Source: Methanosarcinales archaeon | Lineage (GTDB): Archaea; Halobacteriota; Methanosarcinia; Methanosarcinales; Methanocomedenaceae | DNA length: 35,649 nt | Direction: 5' to 3' | Assembly: GCA_021108405.1 (NCBI GenBank) | Contig: JAIOQW010000338.1 | Span: 1-35,649, forward strand | Part shown: positions 25,319-32,842 of the stretch, in pieces | Layout: the number at the start of each line of letters is the position of its first letter | Numbering within the stretch: position 1 is the first letter of the stretch | Notes under the pieces: generated by a model | What the model was told of the DNA's origin: nothing | Database searches by the model: none | Seen by the model: the letters and a program-made list of their open reading frames with translations, nothing else | Made by a program: the position numbers and the translations under genes

Positions 25319-25609
25319 TTAAAGTGCGAATAATGTCTCATCCTCCACTGCAAAGACTCCTAATCTTGCACCTGCATCCAGCCATGCATGACCATAACTG
25401 AAACAAGCCAGGGCGTTCACAGGATCATCATTTTTCATGAAATGCACACCGTCATTGTAATAGGAACGTGCCATATTAAGATAATCTTTCGCGATGGTAT
25501 TCAGATATGATCTCTTGCTTGCGGCGATTGTAACGTTTCCCAATGCCCTCTGCAGCATCAGCATATAACGATTTGTCTTCTCATTTAGATTGGCTGGTTG
25601 AGTTTGCAT
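25319..25609 (-). CDS. DUF357 archaeal helical protein
   Basis: This 96-residue all-helical protein matches the archaeal DUF357 family: NRYMLMLQRAL at the start, then DYLNMARSYYNDGVHFMKND and ALACFSYGHAWLDAGARLG, a TPR-like two-helix pattern. Function is unknown. The ATG at 25609 has no clear ribosome-binding site and an A+T-rich stretch sits just upstream, so the message may be nearly leaderless. It leads the DUF357 - DUF555 - PfkB - lipoprotein - thioredoxin-CcdA run. Confidence 0.88.
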   Translation of the reverse strand: MQTQPANLNEKTNRYMLMLQRALGNVTIAASKRSYLNTIAKDYLNMARSYYNDGVHFMKNDDPVNALACFSYGHAWLDAGARLGVFAVEDETLFAL

Positions 25610-25682
25610 CTATTTAAATTTATCGGGAGATAACGTAAATGTTATCATATCTGCTTAAGTGCTACCGTCCTGATTCCATTGT

Positions 25683-26696
25683 TCATCTCTCTTCAATATC
25701 ATATTCATCATGGATCTCTCCTACTATCTCTTCGAGAATGTCCTCAATAGATAGCAGACCTACGACCTTATTATTTTCATCCGTCACTACAGCGATCTGG
25801 ATGTGTTTTTTCTGGAGCTCTTTAAGAATATATGCGATCTTACGGTCTTTTCTTACTGTTAATATTGGTCTAAGTATCTCCTGGGCTGTTATTTTCTGTA
25901 TCTGGTCATCAGTGAATTTTAACAGGTCCTTTGCATATATCATTCCTATGATATTATCAAAGTGATCTTTCCAGACAGGAAGTCTTGAATGTCCGCATTT
26001 ATTGATCTTCCCAAGGGCTTTACTGAGTATTTCATCACATTCGACAGTTACCATGTCTTTTTTTAATGTCATTGTACCCCTGGCTTTTTCATCAGTGAAC
26101 TCAAACACATTCTGGATATATTCTCTTTCATGATGTTCAATGTCACCTTCTTCCACACCAACTTTTAAGAGAAGTTTAATCTGGTCCTCTGTGACAAAAG
26201 GGTTTTTTATCTTATCTTTTACACCGATAATGCGCAGTACGAAGTTTGTGATCACTGTTAAGAAATAAACCAGGGGGTACAGTACTTTAGTCAGTAATTG
26301 CAGTAAACCTGCTACTCTGAGTAAATAAGTATCAGCATGCCTGATGGCAAAGGTTTTTGGAACGATTTCACCGAAGACAAGAATAATAATTGTCATTATT
26401 CCGGTCGCAATAGCTATACCAGCATCACCAAAGTACCTTAACGTCAGTACTGTACAAAGTACGGATGCTGCCACATTTACTATGTTATTACCCACCAGTA
26501 TTGTAGTAATGAACTTCTCAGGATGTTGCAGTTCCTGATGGATTGTTTTGGCTTTCTTATTACCCTTCTCGGCCAGATGGAGTATCTTTATTCTATGAAC
26601 TCCGATAAATGCAGTCTCAGATGATGAAAAAAAGGCTGAAAAACTTACCAGGATTATTATTATGATCAATTCAACCAATGATATTAGGTCACTCAC
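25683..26696 (-). CDS. DUF21-CBS membrane protein (CNNM/CorC-like)
   Basis: This 337-residue protein has the cyclin-M DUF21 membrane domain (about 1-185; ETAFIGVHRIKILHLAEKGN, GEIVPKTFAIRHAD) followed by two CBS domains (about 205-325; SRLPVWKDHFDNIIGMIYAK, AVVTDENNKVVGLLSIEDIL, EEIVGEIHDEYD). Relatives are linked to Mg2+ or Co2+ transport, with the CBS pair sensing nucleotides. The C-terminal CorC_HlyC domain is absent. The start is GTG at 26696 with GGGAG 11 nt upstream. It stands alone, with the DUF357 gene beginning 73 bp downstream. Confidence 0.92.
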   Translation of the reverse strand: MSDLISLVELIIIIILVSFSAFFSSSETAFIGVHRIKILHLAEKGNKKAKTIHQELQHPEKFITTILVGNNIVNVAASVLCTVLTLRYFGDAGIAIATGIMTIIILVFGEIVPKTFAIRHADTYLLRVAGLLQLLTKVLYPLVYFLTVITNFVLRIIGVKDKIKNPFVTEDQIKLLLKVGVEEGDIEHHEREYIQNVFEFTDEKARGTMTLKKDMVTVECDEILSKALGKINKCGHSRLPVWKDHFDNIIGMIYAKDLLKFTDDQIQKITAQEILRPILTVRKDRKIAYILKELQKKHIQIAVVTDENNKVVGLLSIEDILEEIVGEIHDEYDIEER

Positions 26697-26784
26697 TTCT
26701 ATTTAAACTCCCAAATATACCTGTAACTTCTTACTTCATTCCCAGTTACTTGAATAGATATTACTATTGATTAAATACTTGAAC

Positions 26785-26958
26785 AAAATCCTCGCTAACG
26801 CTCGGATTTTCTTGACTGAGGCTCTTAAAAGAGCCGAAGGTTAGAAGATTCGTAAAATCTTTGTCTGACATTCCAGAGGAATGGAGGATTAGAAGATTCG
26901 TAGAATCTTCGCCTGAGGCGCTTAAAAGAGCCGAAGATTAGAAAATGCAAATCATTTT
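26785..26958. repeat. Modular array of short hairpins, first block
   Basis: The stem-loops follow one another: AAAATCC...GGATTTT, GGCTCTTAAAAGAGCC, GAAGATTCGTAAAATCTTT, CATTCCAGAGGAATG, GAAGATTCGTAGAATCTTC, GGCGCTTAAAAGAGCC and GAAAATGCAAATCATTTTC. They are joined by short linkers such as TTAGAAGATT. Most modules recur in the same order at 27281-27385. Confidence 0.85.
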
Positions 26959-27131
26959 CCAGTGTATATTATCTCATAGATTATATACTATAAAAAAGCA
27001 TGGTTTGGAGTGTATCTCTATTAACGTCACAGGTTTAAAGCATGTATAAACATCAAATACTAATCCATATTAGTACTAATTGTAATTAATCAACAATTAG
27101 GTGACTATTATATTATTTGTTGGTAAACTCA

Positions 27132-27199
27132 ATTAACCGCAGATAAACGCGGATACAATACCTGAATGTCTGCGTTCATTTGCGTTTATTTGTGGTTTT
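27132..27199. repeat. Inverted repeat of CGCAGATAAACGCGG words
   Basis: The left arm starts TTAACCGCAGATAAACGCGG; the right arm is TCTGCGTTCATTTGCGTTTA followed by TTTGTGGTTTT. It forms an imperfect stem of about 28 bp and is a relative of the element at 20020-20117. Confidence 0.75.
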
Positions 27200-27280
27200 C
27201 TATTTTTCACCAATATGAATTGAAACGGTCTCGCAATTAGATAAATTATTTATATTAATATCACTAAGAACTATAAGAAT

Positions 27281-27385
27281 AAAATCCTCGCTAACGCTTG
27301 GATTTTCTTGACTGAGGCTCTTAAAAGAGCCGAAGATTAGAAGATTCATAGAATCTTTGTCCGACATTTTGCAGGAATGAAGGCT
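27281..27385. repeat. Modular array of short hairpins, second block
   Basis: It repeats 26785-26885 with few changes over about 100 bp: the AAAATCC...GGATTTT stem, the perfect palindrome GGCTCTTAAAAGAGCC, the GAAGATTCATAGAATCTTT stem and a degenerate CATTTTGCAGGAATG stem. It runs directly into element copy C. Confidence 0.85.
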
Positions 27386-27387
27386 AA

Positions 27388-27431
27388 GAAAATGTAAAGC
27401 ATATTCAGTATATCAAGTTATACTTGATATA
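27388..27431. repeat. Hairpin-plus-palindrome element, copy C
   Basis: The hairpin part has decayed (GAAAATG...CATATTC), but the palindrome is perfect here: TATATCAAG, TTATA, CTTGATATA (27409-27431). It lies 112 bp upstream of the first gene of the tubulin-like operon, in the same orientation as copies A and B. Confidence 0.75.
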
Positions 27432-27504
27432 CCATACAAAATGGTAGATATTTATTAAGCATAAGTAAAAATGATTGATTAACAAGAATAAATTATTATG
27501 ACTA

Positions 27505-27514
27505 CTATATGATA
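27505..27514 (+). promoter_or_regulatory. Candidate TATA box of the tubulin-like operon
   Basis: CTATATGATA sits 30 nt before the first ATG. Archaeal start sites usually lie about 25 bp downstream of the TATA box, which would give a leader of roughly 10-15 nt. This is judged by position and composition only. Confidence 0.35.
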
Positions 27515-27543
27515 TTTCTACCAAATTGCAAGTATAACGGAGA

Positions 27544-28290
27544 ATGAGAAAATTGTTTCATTCCAAAATCAGTACGATTGGAAATATTAAGTATATTATG
27601 AGAATTATACCTAAGCTAGTATTGCTTTTTTTTTGTTTGGGAGTAATTTTCATAGAAGTATCAGCACTACAAACAGAGATGAAAATAATACCTCCTGAAA
27701 ATCCTAAGGAAGGTGAAGTAATAAATTTTACTATATCTGTTTTCGACTTTCCTCAAGGATATAATCTGTCTTTTGATACTGAGCTGGTGAGTTATGATGA
27801 TAATCCGATATATAACATAACAACAATTAATAAACAAGTTTATGGGAGAAATTTTGAAATCAATACTACTGGCCATGATATCATTACTATTCATATGGTT
27901 GGAAAAGTGCCAAAAATAACCGAAGTAAAACAATATGAAGAAATAACTCTTAAAAAATATTCTAAAACGACCGGGTATACTTATTATAGAATTGAATTAT
28001 TTGATAAAGAAGGAACTATTATTGATACAAATACACAGCCATTTACTATTGATGTTTCTGAGATCGAATTTTTTAACAATAAACTTAGTAAAATACACGA
28101 TGGATGGATAAGAAATTATTTACAGGGATTACACGACAAAGGTCTTGTCAATGAAGCAAATGAACTTGCAGATCATTGGATAGATAATAAAAAGATACCA
28201 GTACTTTGGTTTTTTATCTCACTCATAGGTGTGGCAATAATATTTTTTATCATTGGTATTAGAATAGGATATAGGAGGGAAGAATTATGA
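27544..28290 (+). CDS. Bitopic surface protein, first gene of the tubulin-like operon
   Basis: This 248-residue protein has an N-terminal signal sequence (hydrophobic core IIPKLVLLFFCLGVIF, ending VSALQ), an extracytoplasmic beta-rich domain (about 45-175; EMKIIPPENPKEGEVINFTI, Ig/CARDB-like in appearance), a short helical linker (180-215), a transmembrane helix (220-240) and the cytoplasmic tail RIGYRREEL. The ATG at 27544 is almost on top of a GGAG; ATG 27598 would give a shorter, more classical signal peptide. The family is not recognised. It overlaps the tubulin-like gene by ATGA, so it is probably a membrane receptor or anchor for the same system. Confidence 0.75.
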   Translation: MRKLFHSKISTIGNIKYIMRIIPKLVLLFFCLGVIFIEVSALQTEMKIIPPENPKEGEVINFTISVFDFPQGYNLSFDTELVSYDDNPIYNITTINKQVYGRNFEINTTGHDIITIHMVGKVPKITEVKQYEEITLKKYSKTTGYTYYRIELFDKEGTIIDTNTQPFTIDVSEIEFFNNKLSKIHDGWIRNYLQGLHDKGLVNEANELADHWIDNKKIPVLWFFISLIGVAIIFFIIGIRIGYRREEL

Positions 28291-31200
28291 ATAATAGAAA
28301 AGATAAGAAAACAGCTTTGCAGGTACCATCCAATTTGACTATTGTTGCCATTGGAGGGTGTGGAAAAGGATTAACATCAGAGATTTGCGAGCATGAATGG
28401 TTCTTAAAATATTATTTTAAAGATGGCTATCACTTAAAGATTTATACATTAGATACAGATGAAAATGAGAAAGAGCAAGATGAAGAACGAATAAAAGAGA
28501 TTGATCAAAGAATTAAGGAAATTGGAGGAGGGAGTAATGTAGAAACTTCTGTACTTTATCTTCCAAACTTAGCTACTATCTCACATGTTTCTGATTTAGC
28601 CAGTAAAGAGATAGCAGATAGAATTAAGGATAGAAATATAGAACCAAAGGTAGATGTGTGGTGGCTAAATGATGCGGAATATGGTATATCATTTGATGAC
28701 CTTAAGAAAATTGATCCTTTTTTGATTGATGATTTTGGCGGTGGAGTACATAGAAGAAGAGCTATTTCAAAGGCAATTTTTTATAAAGTCATAAGTGAAG
28801 GAGAAAGTTCAGGTTTTCCTACATTCAGTAGAGGTTCGATAGCAATAATTGTTGGTCTCGGTGGTGGAACTGGTTCTGGAATGGTGATAGATTTAGCAAG
28901 ATATATAAGGAGCTTGAGAGGGCCAGAGGCAGAAATATGGCTTTATGCAATTCTACCAACCACCGAAGAAGGCGAAAAGGAACAGCTTAATGCTGCAATC
29001 GCTTTAACCGAGCTTGAATATTTAAACCTGAAGGAGAGCCTCTTTAATTGTATTATATTAACATCTCTGGGACCCACTGGATTTAAAAGAGGTGAAGAGG
29101 CAAGGAGAGAAGTACAAGAATTTGATTCGATATTTCCTTATATATTTGTGAATTCTCTCCATACAGTAAGAAGAGATCTTGGTATCTTTGATGCAAGAAA
29201 ACCATTTTCATCTTTTATTTTTGCTGATGCTCATGTTATAGAATACCCAATTGAAGAACTTCGCAAATTAAAGTCTGAATTTGAAAAAGCAATCAATGAA
29301 ATAAAGAAGATCACTGACAACAGGAAAGAATTAAACCGGACTATAAGAGATTTTTTAGATAAGGCAAATCAGAGAAATGAAGGAATACCAACGAAAGAAA
29401 ACATAGATTTTGTAAAAAAAGAAATTGGAAACATGGAGAAAATATGGCAAAACGAGATTGGAGAGCTGCTTCAATATCAGACTATAGAAGGAATATTATA
29501 TTATATCAGTAACAATATACCTTTAGATATATTTCCGGATAAAACAAAGAAATATGATGATCTAACTGATTACCTCTCAAAACTAAAAGCCTTCTCACAA
29601 AGTGTTAAAGAAGAAGAATTAAGAGATGAAAGTGATAGAAAGCTATACAGGATAATTCCGGAAGCATTAGAAACTATTGAAGATACTGCAAAAATATTGA
29701 AGCGAATTTCCGGAATCGAAGATGAAATTCAACGAGTAGTATTAAATGAAGTATTAAGAGGCAAAGAAAACATAATATCATCAATAGGGGATCTACAAGG
29801 TAGAGTTAATATTCTTAGAGATGACATAAGGAATCTGGAAGATGAGATAGATATATGTAATAAAAAATCAAAGAAAATTGATAATCAGAAATCCGGAACT
29901 GAAAAAACTGTCAATAATAAGCTGGATGATATAGGAACAGACATTAATTCATTTACCAGTCTGGATATAAAAATCAGAGAGGTAGAGGGTCGGCAAGAAA
30001 ATCTCAAGATGCATATTGAGGAAATAATTTACAAATGTAAGACTGGTGAAATAAAAGGGGAAGATGAAGTAACTTATTTGCAATCCGCAGGAGTTGCTAA
30101 ACTTGAAAGTGAGATTGATTTGATTTCTCGCGAAATAGGTGAAGATTTAGAGGGATTAAAGTCTTTAATTTCGGCTATAGCTTTATATTATTACTATAAT
30201 TACAAATTAGAAGGGCTTGAAAGCAGAAAAATTCCGCAAAAGGCTATAGATGCTATTATAGGGAATGTAGAGAAGAGGAGAAGGAAATATGAAGCAATGA
30301 TAAGAGATAAAGAGAATCTCATAAAAAGAAATGCAAAATACTGGAATATTGCAATTCATAGCCCATTTGAACTTACTGTTGCAGATAATTTTTTAATTGA
30401 AGGGCTCAATAAAAAGATGGGAGATATCAGAAACAGGATGATAAATTCAATAAAATCTGATTTTGAAATTGAAGATGAAGAGCTTCATGAATTAGAAGAT
30501 ACTTTAAAACAAAATGATAAAGGAAAAATCAGAGGAGAATTAAGAGAGCAATTAATCAATATCTCTCTTCTAAGGGGAGGATATTATACTAAAAAAGAAG
30601 AAATTGAAAGTTTCATTAATAGTAAAAATGAAATAAAAAAGAAAAAAGAAATGGATTTAAAGGCTATGGATATGATTAATGAACTTGCAGAGGAAACATT
30701 CAATTATAGAAGAGATCTTAGCAGGCATTATGAGTTATATTATAATAATTTTGTTATAAGAAATGAAAATTTCACAGCTAGTAGTAAAACTATTAAAGGT
30801 CTATATTCAACAAGATTTGGTGAAATTAATCCAAAGGTGCTATCTCTAATAAGTGATGAATCAGAGATGGGAAACCTTGATAGGGATGAAAATGGAAAGA
30901 AAGAACTCGATAAACTTATTAGTGAGATCAAATCTTCATATACTCAACTGATTGATAATTATAAACTTGGAATTCATAACCTGACAATACCATTTGGCAC
31001 TACTGAAAGGTGGACCTTTGGAAAGGCCGGATTGGTAATATCTTCTACATCATCTTACATATCCAGTGAATTAGCAAGCAGTAAGAATAGTAAGGCAATT
31101 ACAGAAGAAATCAAAGAAACATTGGTATTAAGAAATAATAATGATGCAAGATTGGTTACACATAATTATGCAAAACCATGGGATATATCCTTAATATTCT

Positions 31201-31460
31201 TTGCAGCTGCAAGTTTCTTGGATAACATATCACCATTTACTGCTGGCGGAGGATATAGGGAGATGTATGAAAGGGATAAGGATAATATTTTACATCATGT
31301 ATTGTTGCTTCAACATGGTAAGTATATTGTTAGAAAGAAGCTATTGGAGCTTAATAAAGCCGGAGAAATAGCAAAGAGGGAGATGGGGGGTGAAAAGGTA
31401 AACAGCGAAATTCTAGATCTATATGAAGAAAAAGATATAAGAGGATCACTAACAGAATGA
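28287..31460 (+). CDS. Large tubulin/FtsZ-superfamily protein with long coiled-coil region
   Basis: This is a 1057-residue cytoplasmic protein. The N-terminal ~325 residues have tubulin-type GTP-binding features: the first loop IGGCGKG (22-28), DFGGGVHRRRAISKAIF near 145-160, the tubulin signature GLGGGTGSG (190-198) and the following PTTEEGEKEQLNAAIALTEL, typical of Tubulin_2/FtsZ-like families. Residues about 325-880 are Lys/Glu-rich, predicted coiled coil. A C-terminal domain (about 890-1057) contains TIPFGTTERWTFGKAGLV and HNYAKPWDISLIFFAAASF. I could not find the T7 loop NxDxx(D/E) used for polymer-dependent GTP hydrolysis. Genes on both sides overlap it by 4 bp. The best guess is a filament-forming or membrane-remodelling protein. 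Confidence 0.85.
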   Translation: MNNRKDKKTALQVPSNLTIVAIGGCGKGLTSEICEHEWFLKYYFKDGYHLKIYTLDTDENEKEQDEERIKEIDQRIKEIGGGSNVETSVLYLPNLATISHVSDLASKEIADRIKDRNIEPKVDVWWLNDAEYGISFDDLKKIDPFLIDDFGGGVHRRRAISKAIFYKVISEGESSGFPTFSRGSIAIIVGLGGGTGSGMVIDLARYIRSLRGPEAEIWLYAILPTTEEGEKEQLNAAIALTELEYLNLKESLFNCIILTSLGPTGFKRGEEARREVQEFDSIFPYIFVNSLHTVRRDLGIFDARKPFSSFIFADAHVIEYPIEELRKLKSEFEKAINEIKKITDNRKELNRTIRDFLDKANQRNEGIPTKENIDFVKKEIGNMEKIWQNEIGELLQYQTIEGILYYISNNIPLDIFPDKTKKYDDLTDYLSKLKAFSQSVKEEELRDESDRKLYRIIPEALETIEDTAKILKRISGIEDEIQRVVLNEVLRGKENIISSIGDLQGRVNILRDDIRNLEDEIDICNKKSKKIDNQKSGTEKTVNNKLDDIGTDINSFTSLDIKIREVEGRQENLKMHIEEIIYKCKTGEIKGEDEVTYLQSAGVAKLESEIDLISREIGEDLEGLKSLISAIALYYYYNYKLEGLESRKIPQKAIDAIIGNVEKRRRKYEAMIRDKENLIKRNAKYWNIAIHSPFELTVADNFLIEGLNKKMGDIRNRMINSIKSDFEIEDEELHELEDTLKQNDKGKIRGELREQLINISLLRGGYYTKKEEIESFINSKNEIKKKKEMDLKAMDMINELAEETFNYRRDLSRHYELYYNNFVIRNENFTASSKTIKGLYSTRFGEINPKVLSLISDESEMGNLDRDENGKKELDKLISEIKSSYTQLIDNYKLGIHNLTIPFGTTERWTFGKAGLVISSTSSYISSELASSKNSKAITEEIKETLVLRNNNDARLVTHNYAKPWDISLIFFAAASFLDNISPFTAGGGYREMYERDKDNILHHVLLLQHGKYIVRKKLLELNKAGEIAKREMGGEKVNSEILDLYEEKDIRGSLTE

Positions 31461-32842
31461 AGATTTATGGCACACAACGAAGGATACTGGAAGTAGTTAC
31501 TTTCGTTTCCGGTTTAGTTTTATCTTTATTTCTTATTTATATTTCAAATTATCTTTCGATAATAGAAATTCCACACACAATAGCAGTTTCTATTTCCTTT
31601 CTTTATGGGATATTGATGCTAATTGCTATTGCAATGATATTTGAAGAGGATTCAAGGGTTGCAGGAATACTGCTTGTTTCAATATCCATACCTTTATTAT
31701 TGTATTTTGCAACAAACGAATATATAGTATTTAAAGGTATATTAGCTGGGATCTGTATTGGTTTTATACTCAGTCTATATGCACTATTTGAAAATAGATT
31801 TGATATTCTTGCAAGGATTTCACGAGCAATAGTGACTGGTTTTTTCTTTATAATGATTGTGTATATTTGTTATGGGTTTGTAATGTTGATATACTCCTTT
31901 TCAATTATGCTTATAAAAAATTATATAATATTATTTATTATAGGTGGTGTATTATATTTATTATTGCAAAAGATGATAATTGGAATTAACAGTAAGGATG
32001 TTTTTATTTTCGGTCCGCCGAGCTCTGGAAAGACATATCTTCTACTTGCATTTAATGATTACTTTATTAATTTTTTCCATGGAACACATAATGAAGAAAT
32101 ATTTTCCGCACATGATGATGCCAGGGATCTTAAAATTGAGAATATGCTAATAACTGTTGAAAGAGGAGAAAGGATAAGAAGCACATATTCTGATGAGATA
32201 GCTATGTATACTTTAAGAGGAAAAAAAAAAGGTATATTCCCAATTGAACTTACAATGATAGATTATGGAGGTGAGCAAACTGAAAAAATACAACAAAGAT
32301 ATCAAGACATAGTATCTGATCTAACTGAAAATCTTAAAGAAAATGAATTTACCATCAAATATAAGATCGGAACCATGCAATTCTTGAAAAGTATTAAAAA
32401 AAAAACCTTTGAAAAAACACCGGAGTTAGCAGATAAAGTAGCCTCAGCATACCTGATAAAAAATTTGAAAAGTGCAGGGAAAATAATCTTTTTGATAGAT
32501 GGAAAATTAATATCAGGTTTTCATGAAAAAAATAAGGAAGAATTAATTGGATTATTTGGTTATTACGGAAGGATAATAGAAAAACTTGGAACCAATAAAA
32601 AATATGTGCTGGTAATTACAAAAACAGACGATTTTTCAGATTTATTAAATATTTCCGAAAAATCAGAAAAATCATTAGAAATAGAAAAAGACATTTATAA
32701 GATGTTCCAATCAATTGATACTTTTAAATCACTCGTACACAAATGTAAAAACCCATTATATTTATTTGCAGTTAGTGCAGATGCTACAGGCAGTCTGAAT
32801 CAAATATATCCATGGCAGGTTGGTCAAGTTGTCAATATTTAA
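31457..32842 (+). CDS. Polytopic membrane protein with P-loop GTPase domain
   Basis: This 461-residue protein begins with about six transmembrane helices (about 13-33, 41-61, 65-85, 90-110, 119-144, 149-171), followed by a cytoplasmic GTPase domain. Motifs are Walker A/G1 GPPSSGKT (186-193), a G3-like MIDYGGE with Asp269 (DxxG variant DYGG), and G4 TKTD (388-391) after LVIT. The G3-G4 stretch is unusually long (about 115 residues) with a Lys-rich helical insert. It may belong with the TRAFAC-type 'double-GTPase' (DO-GTPase) proteins or the distinct GTPase partnered with FtsZ-like proteins. It overlaps the tubulin-like gene by 4 bp and the next gene by 23 bp. Confidence 0.82.
   Translation: MKIYGTQRRILEVVTFVSGLVLSLFLIYISNYLSIIEIPHTIAVSISFLYGILMLIAIAMIFEEDSRVAGILLVSISIPLLLYFATNEYIVFKGILAGICIGFILSLYALFENRFDILARISRAIVTGFFFIMIVYICYGFVMLIYSFSIMLIKNYIILFIIGGVLYLLLQKMIIGINSKDVFIFGPPSSGKTYLLLAFNDYFINFFHGTHNEEIFSAHDDARDLKIENMLITVERGERIRSTYSDEIAMYTLRGKKKGIFPIELTMIDYGGEQTEKIQQRYQDIVSDLTENLKENEFTIKYKIGTMQFLKSIKKKTFEKTPELADKVASAYLIKNLKSAGKIIFLIDGKLISGFHEKNKEELIGLFGYYGRIIEKLGTNKKYVLVITKTDDFSDLLNISEKSEKSLEIEKDIYKMFQSIDTFKSLVHKCKNPLYLFAVSADATGSLNQIYPWQVGQVVNI

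Larger units (their letters stand above)
26697..27543. other. 847-bp intergenic region made largely of hairpin repeats
   Basis: No credible gene is seen. The region separates the divergent DUF21-CBS gene and the tubulin-like operon. It contains the modular hairpin arrays at 26785-26958 and 27281-27385, a word-type inverted repeat at 27132-27199, the palindromic element copy C at 27388-27431, and a probable promoter for the operon near 27505. Confidence 0.75.

Noticed and set aside
26785-27385. Repeated blocks considered as a CRISPR array or a MITE
   Set aside because: Only two blocks, made of different small hairpins without unique spacers, so not CRISPR. No terminal inverted repeats with target duplication could be defined, so not a clear MITE.
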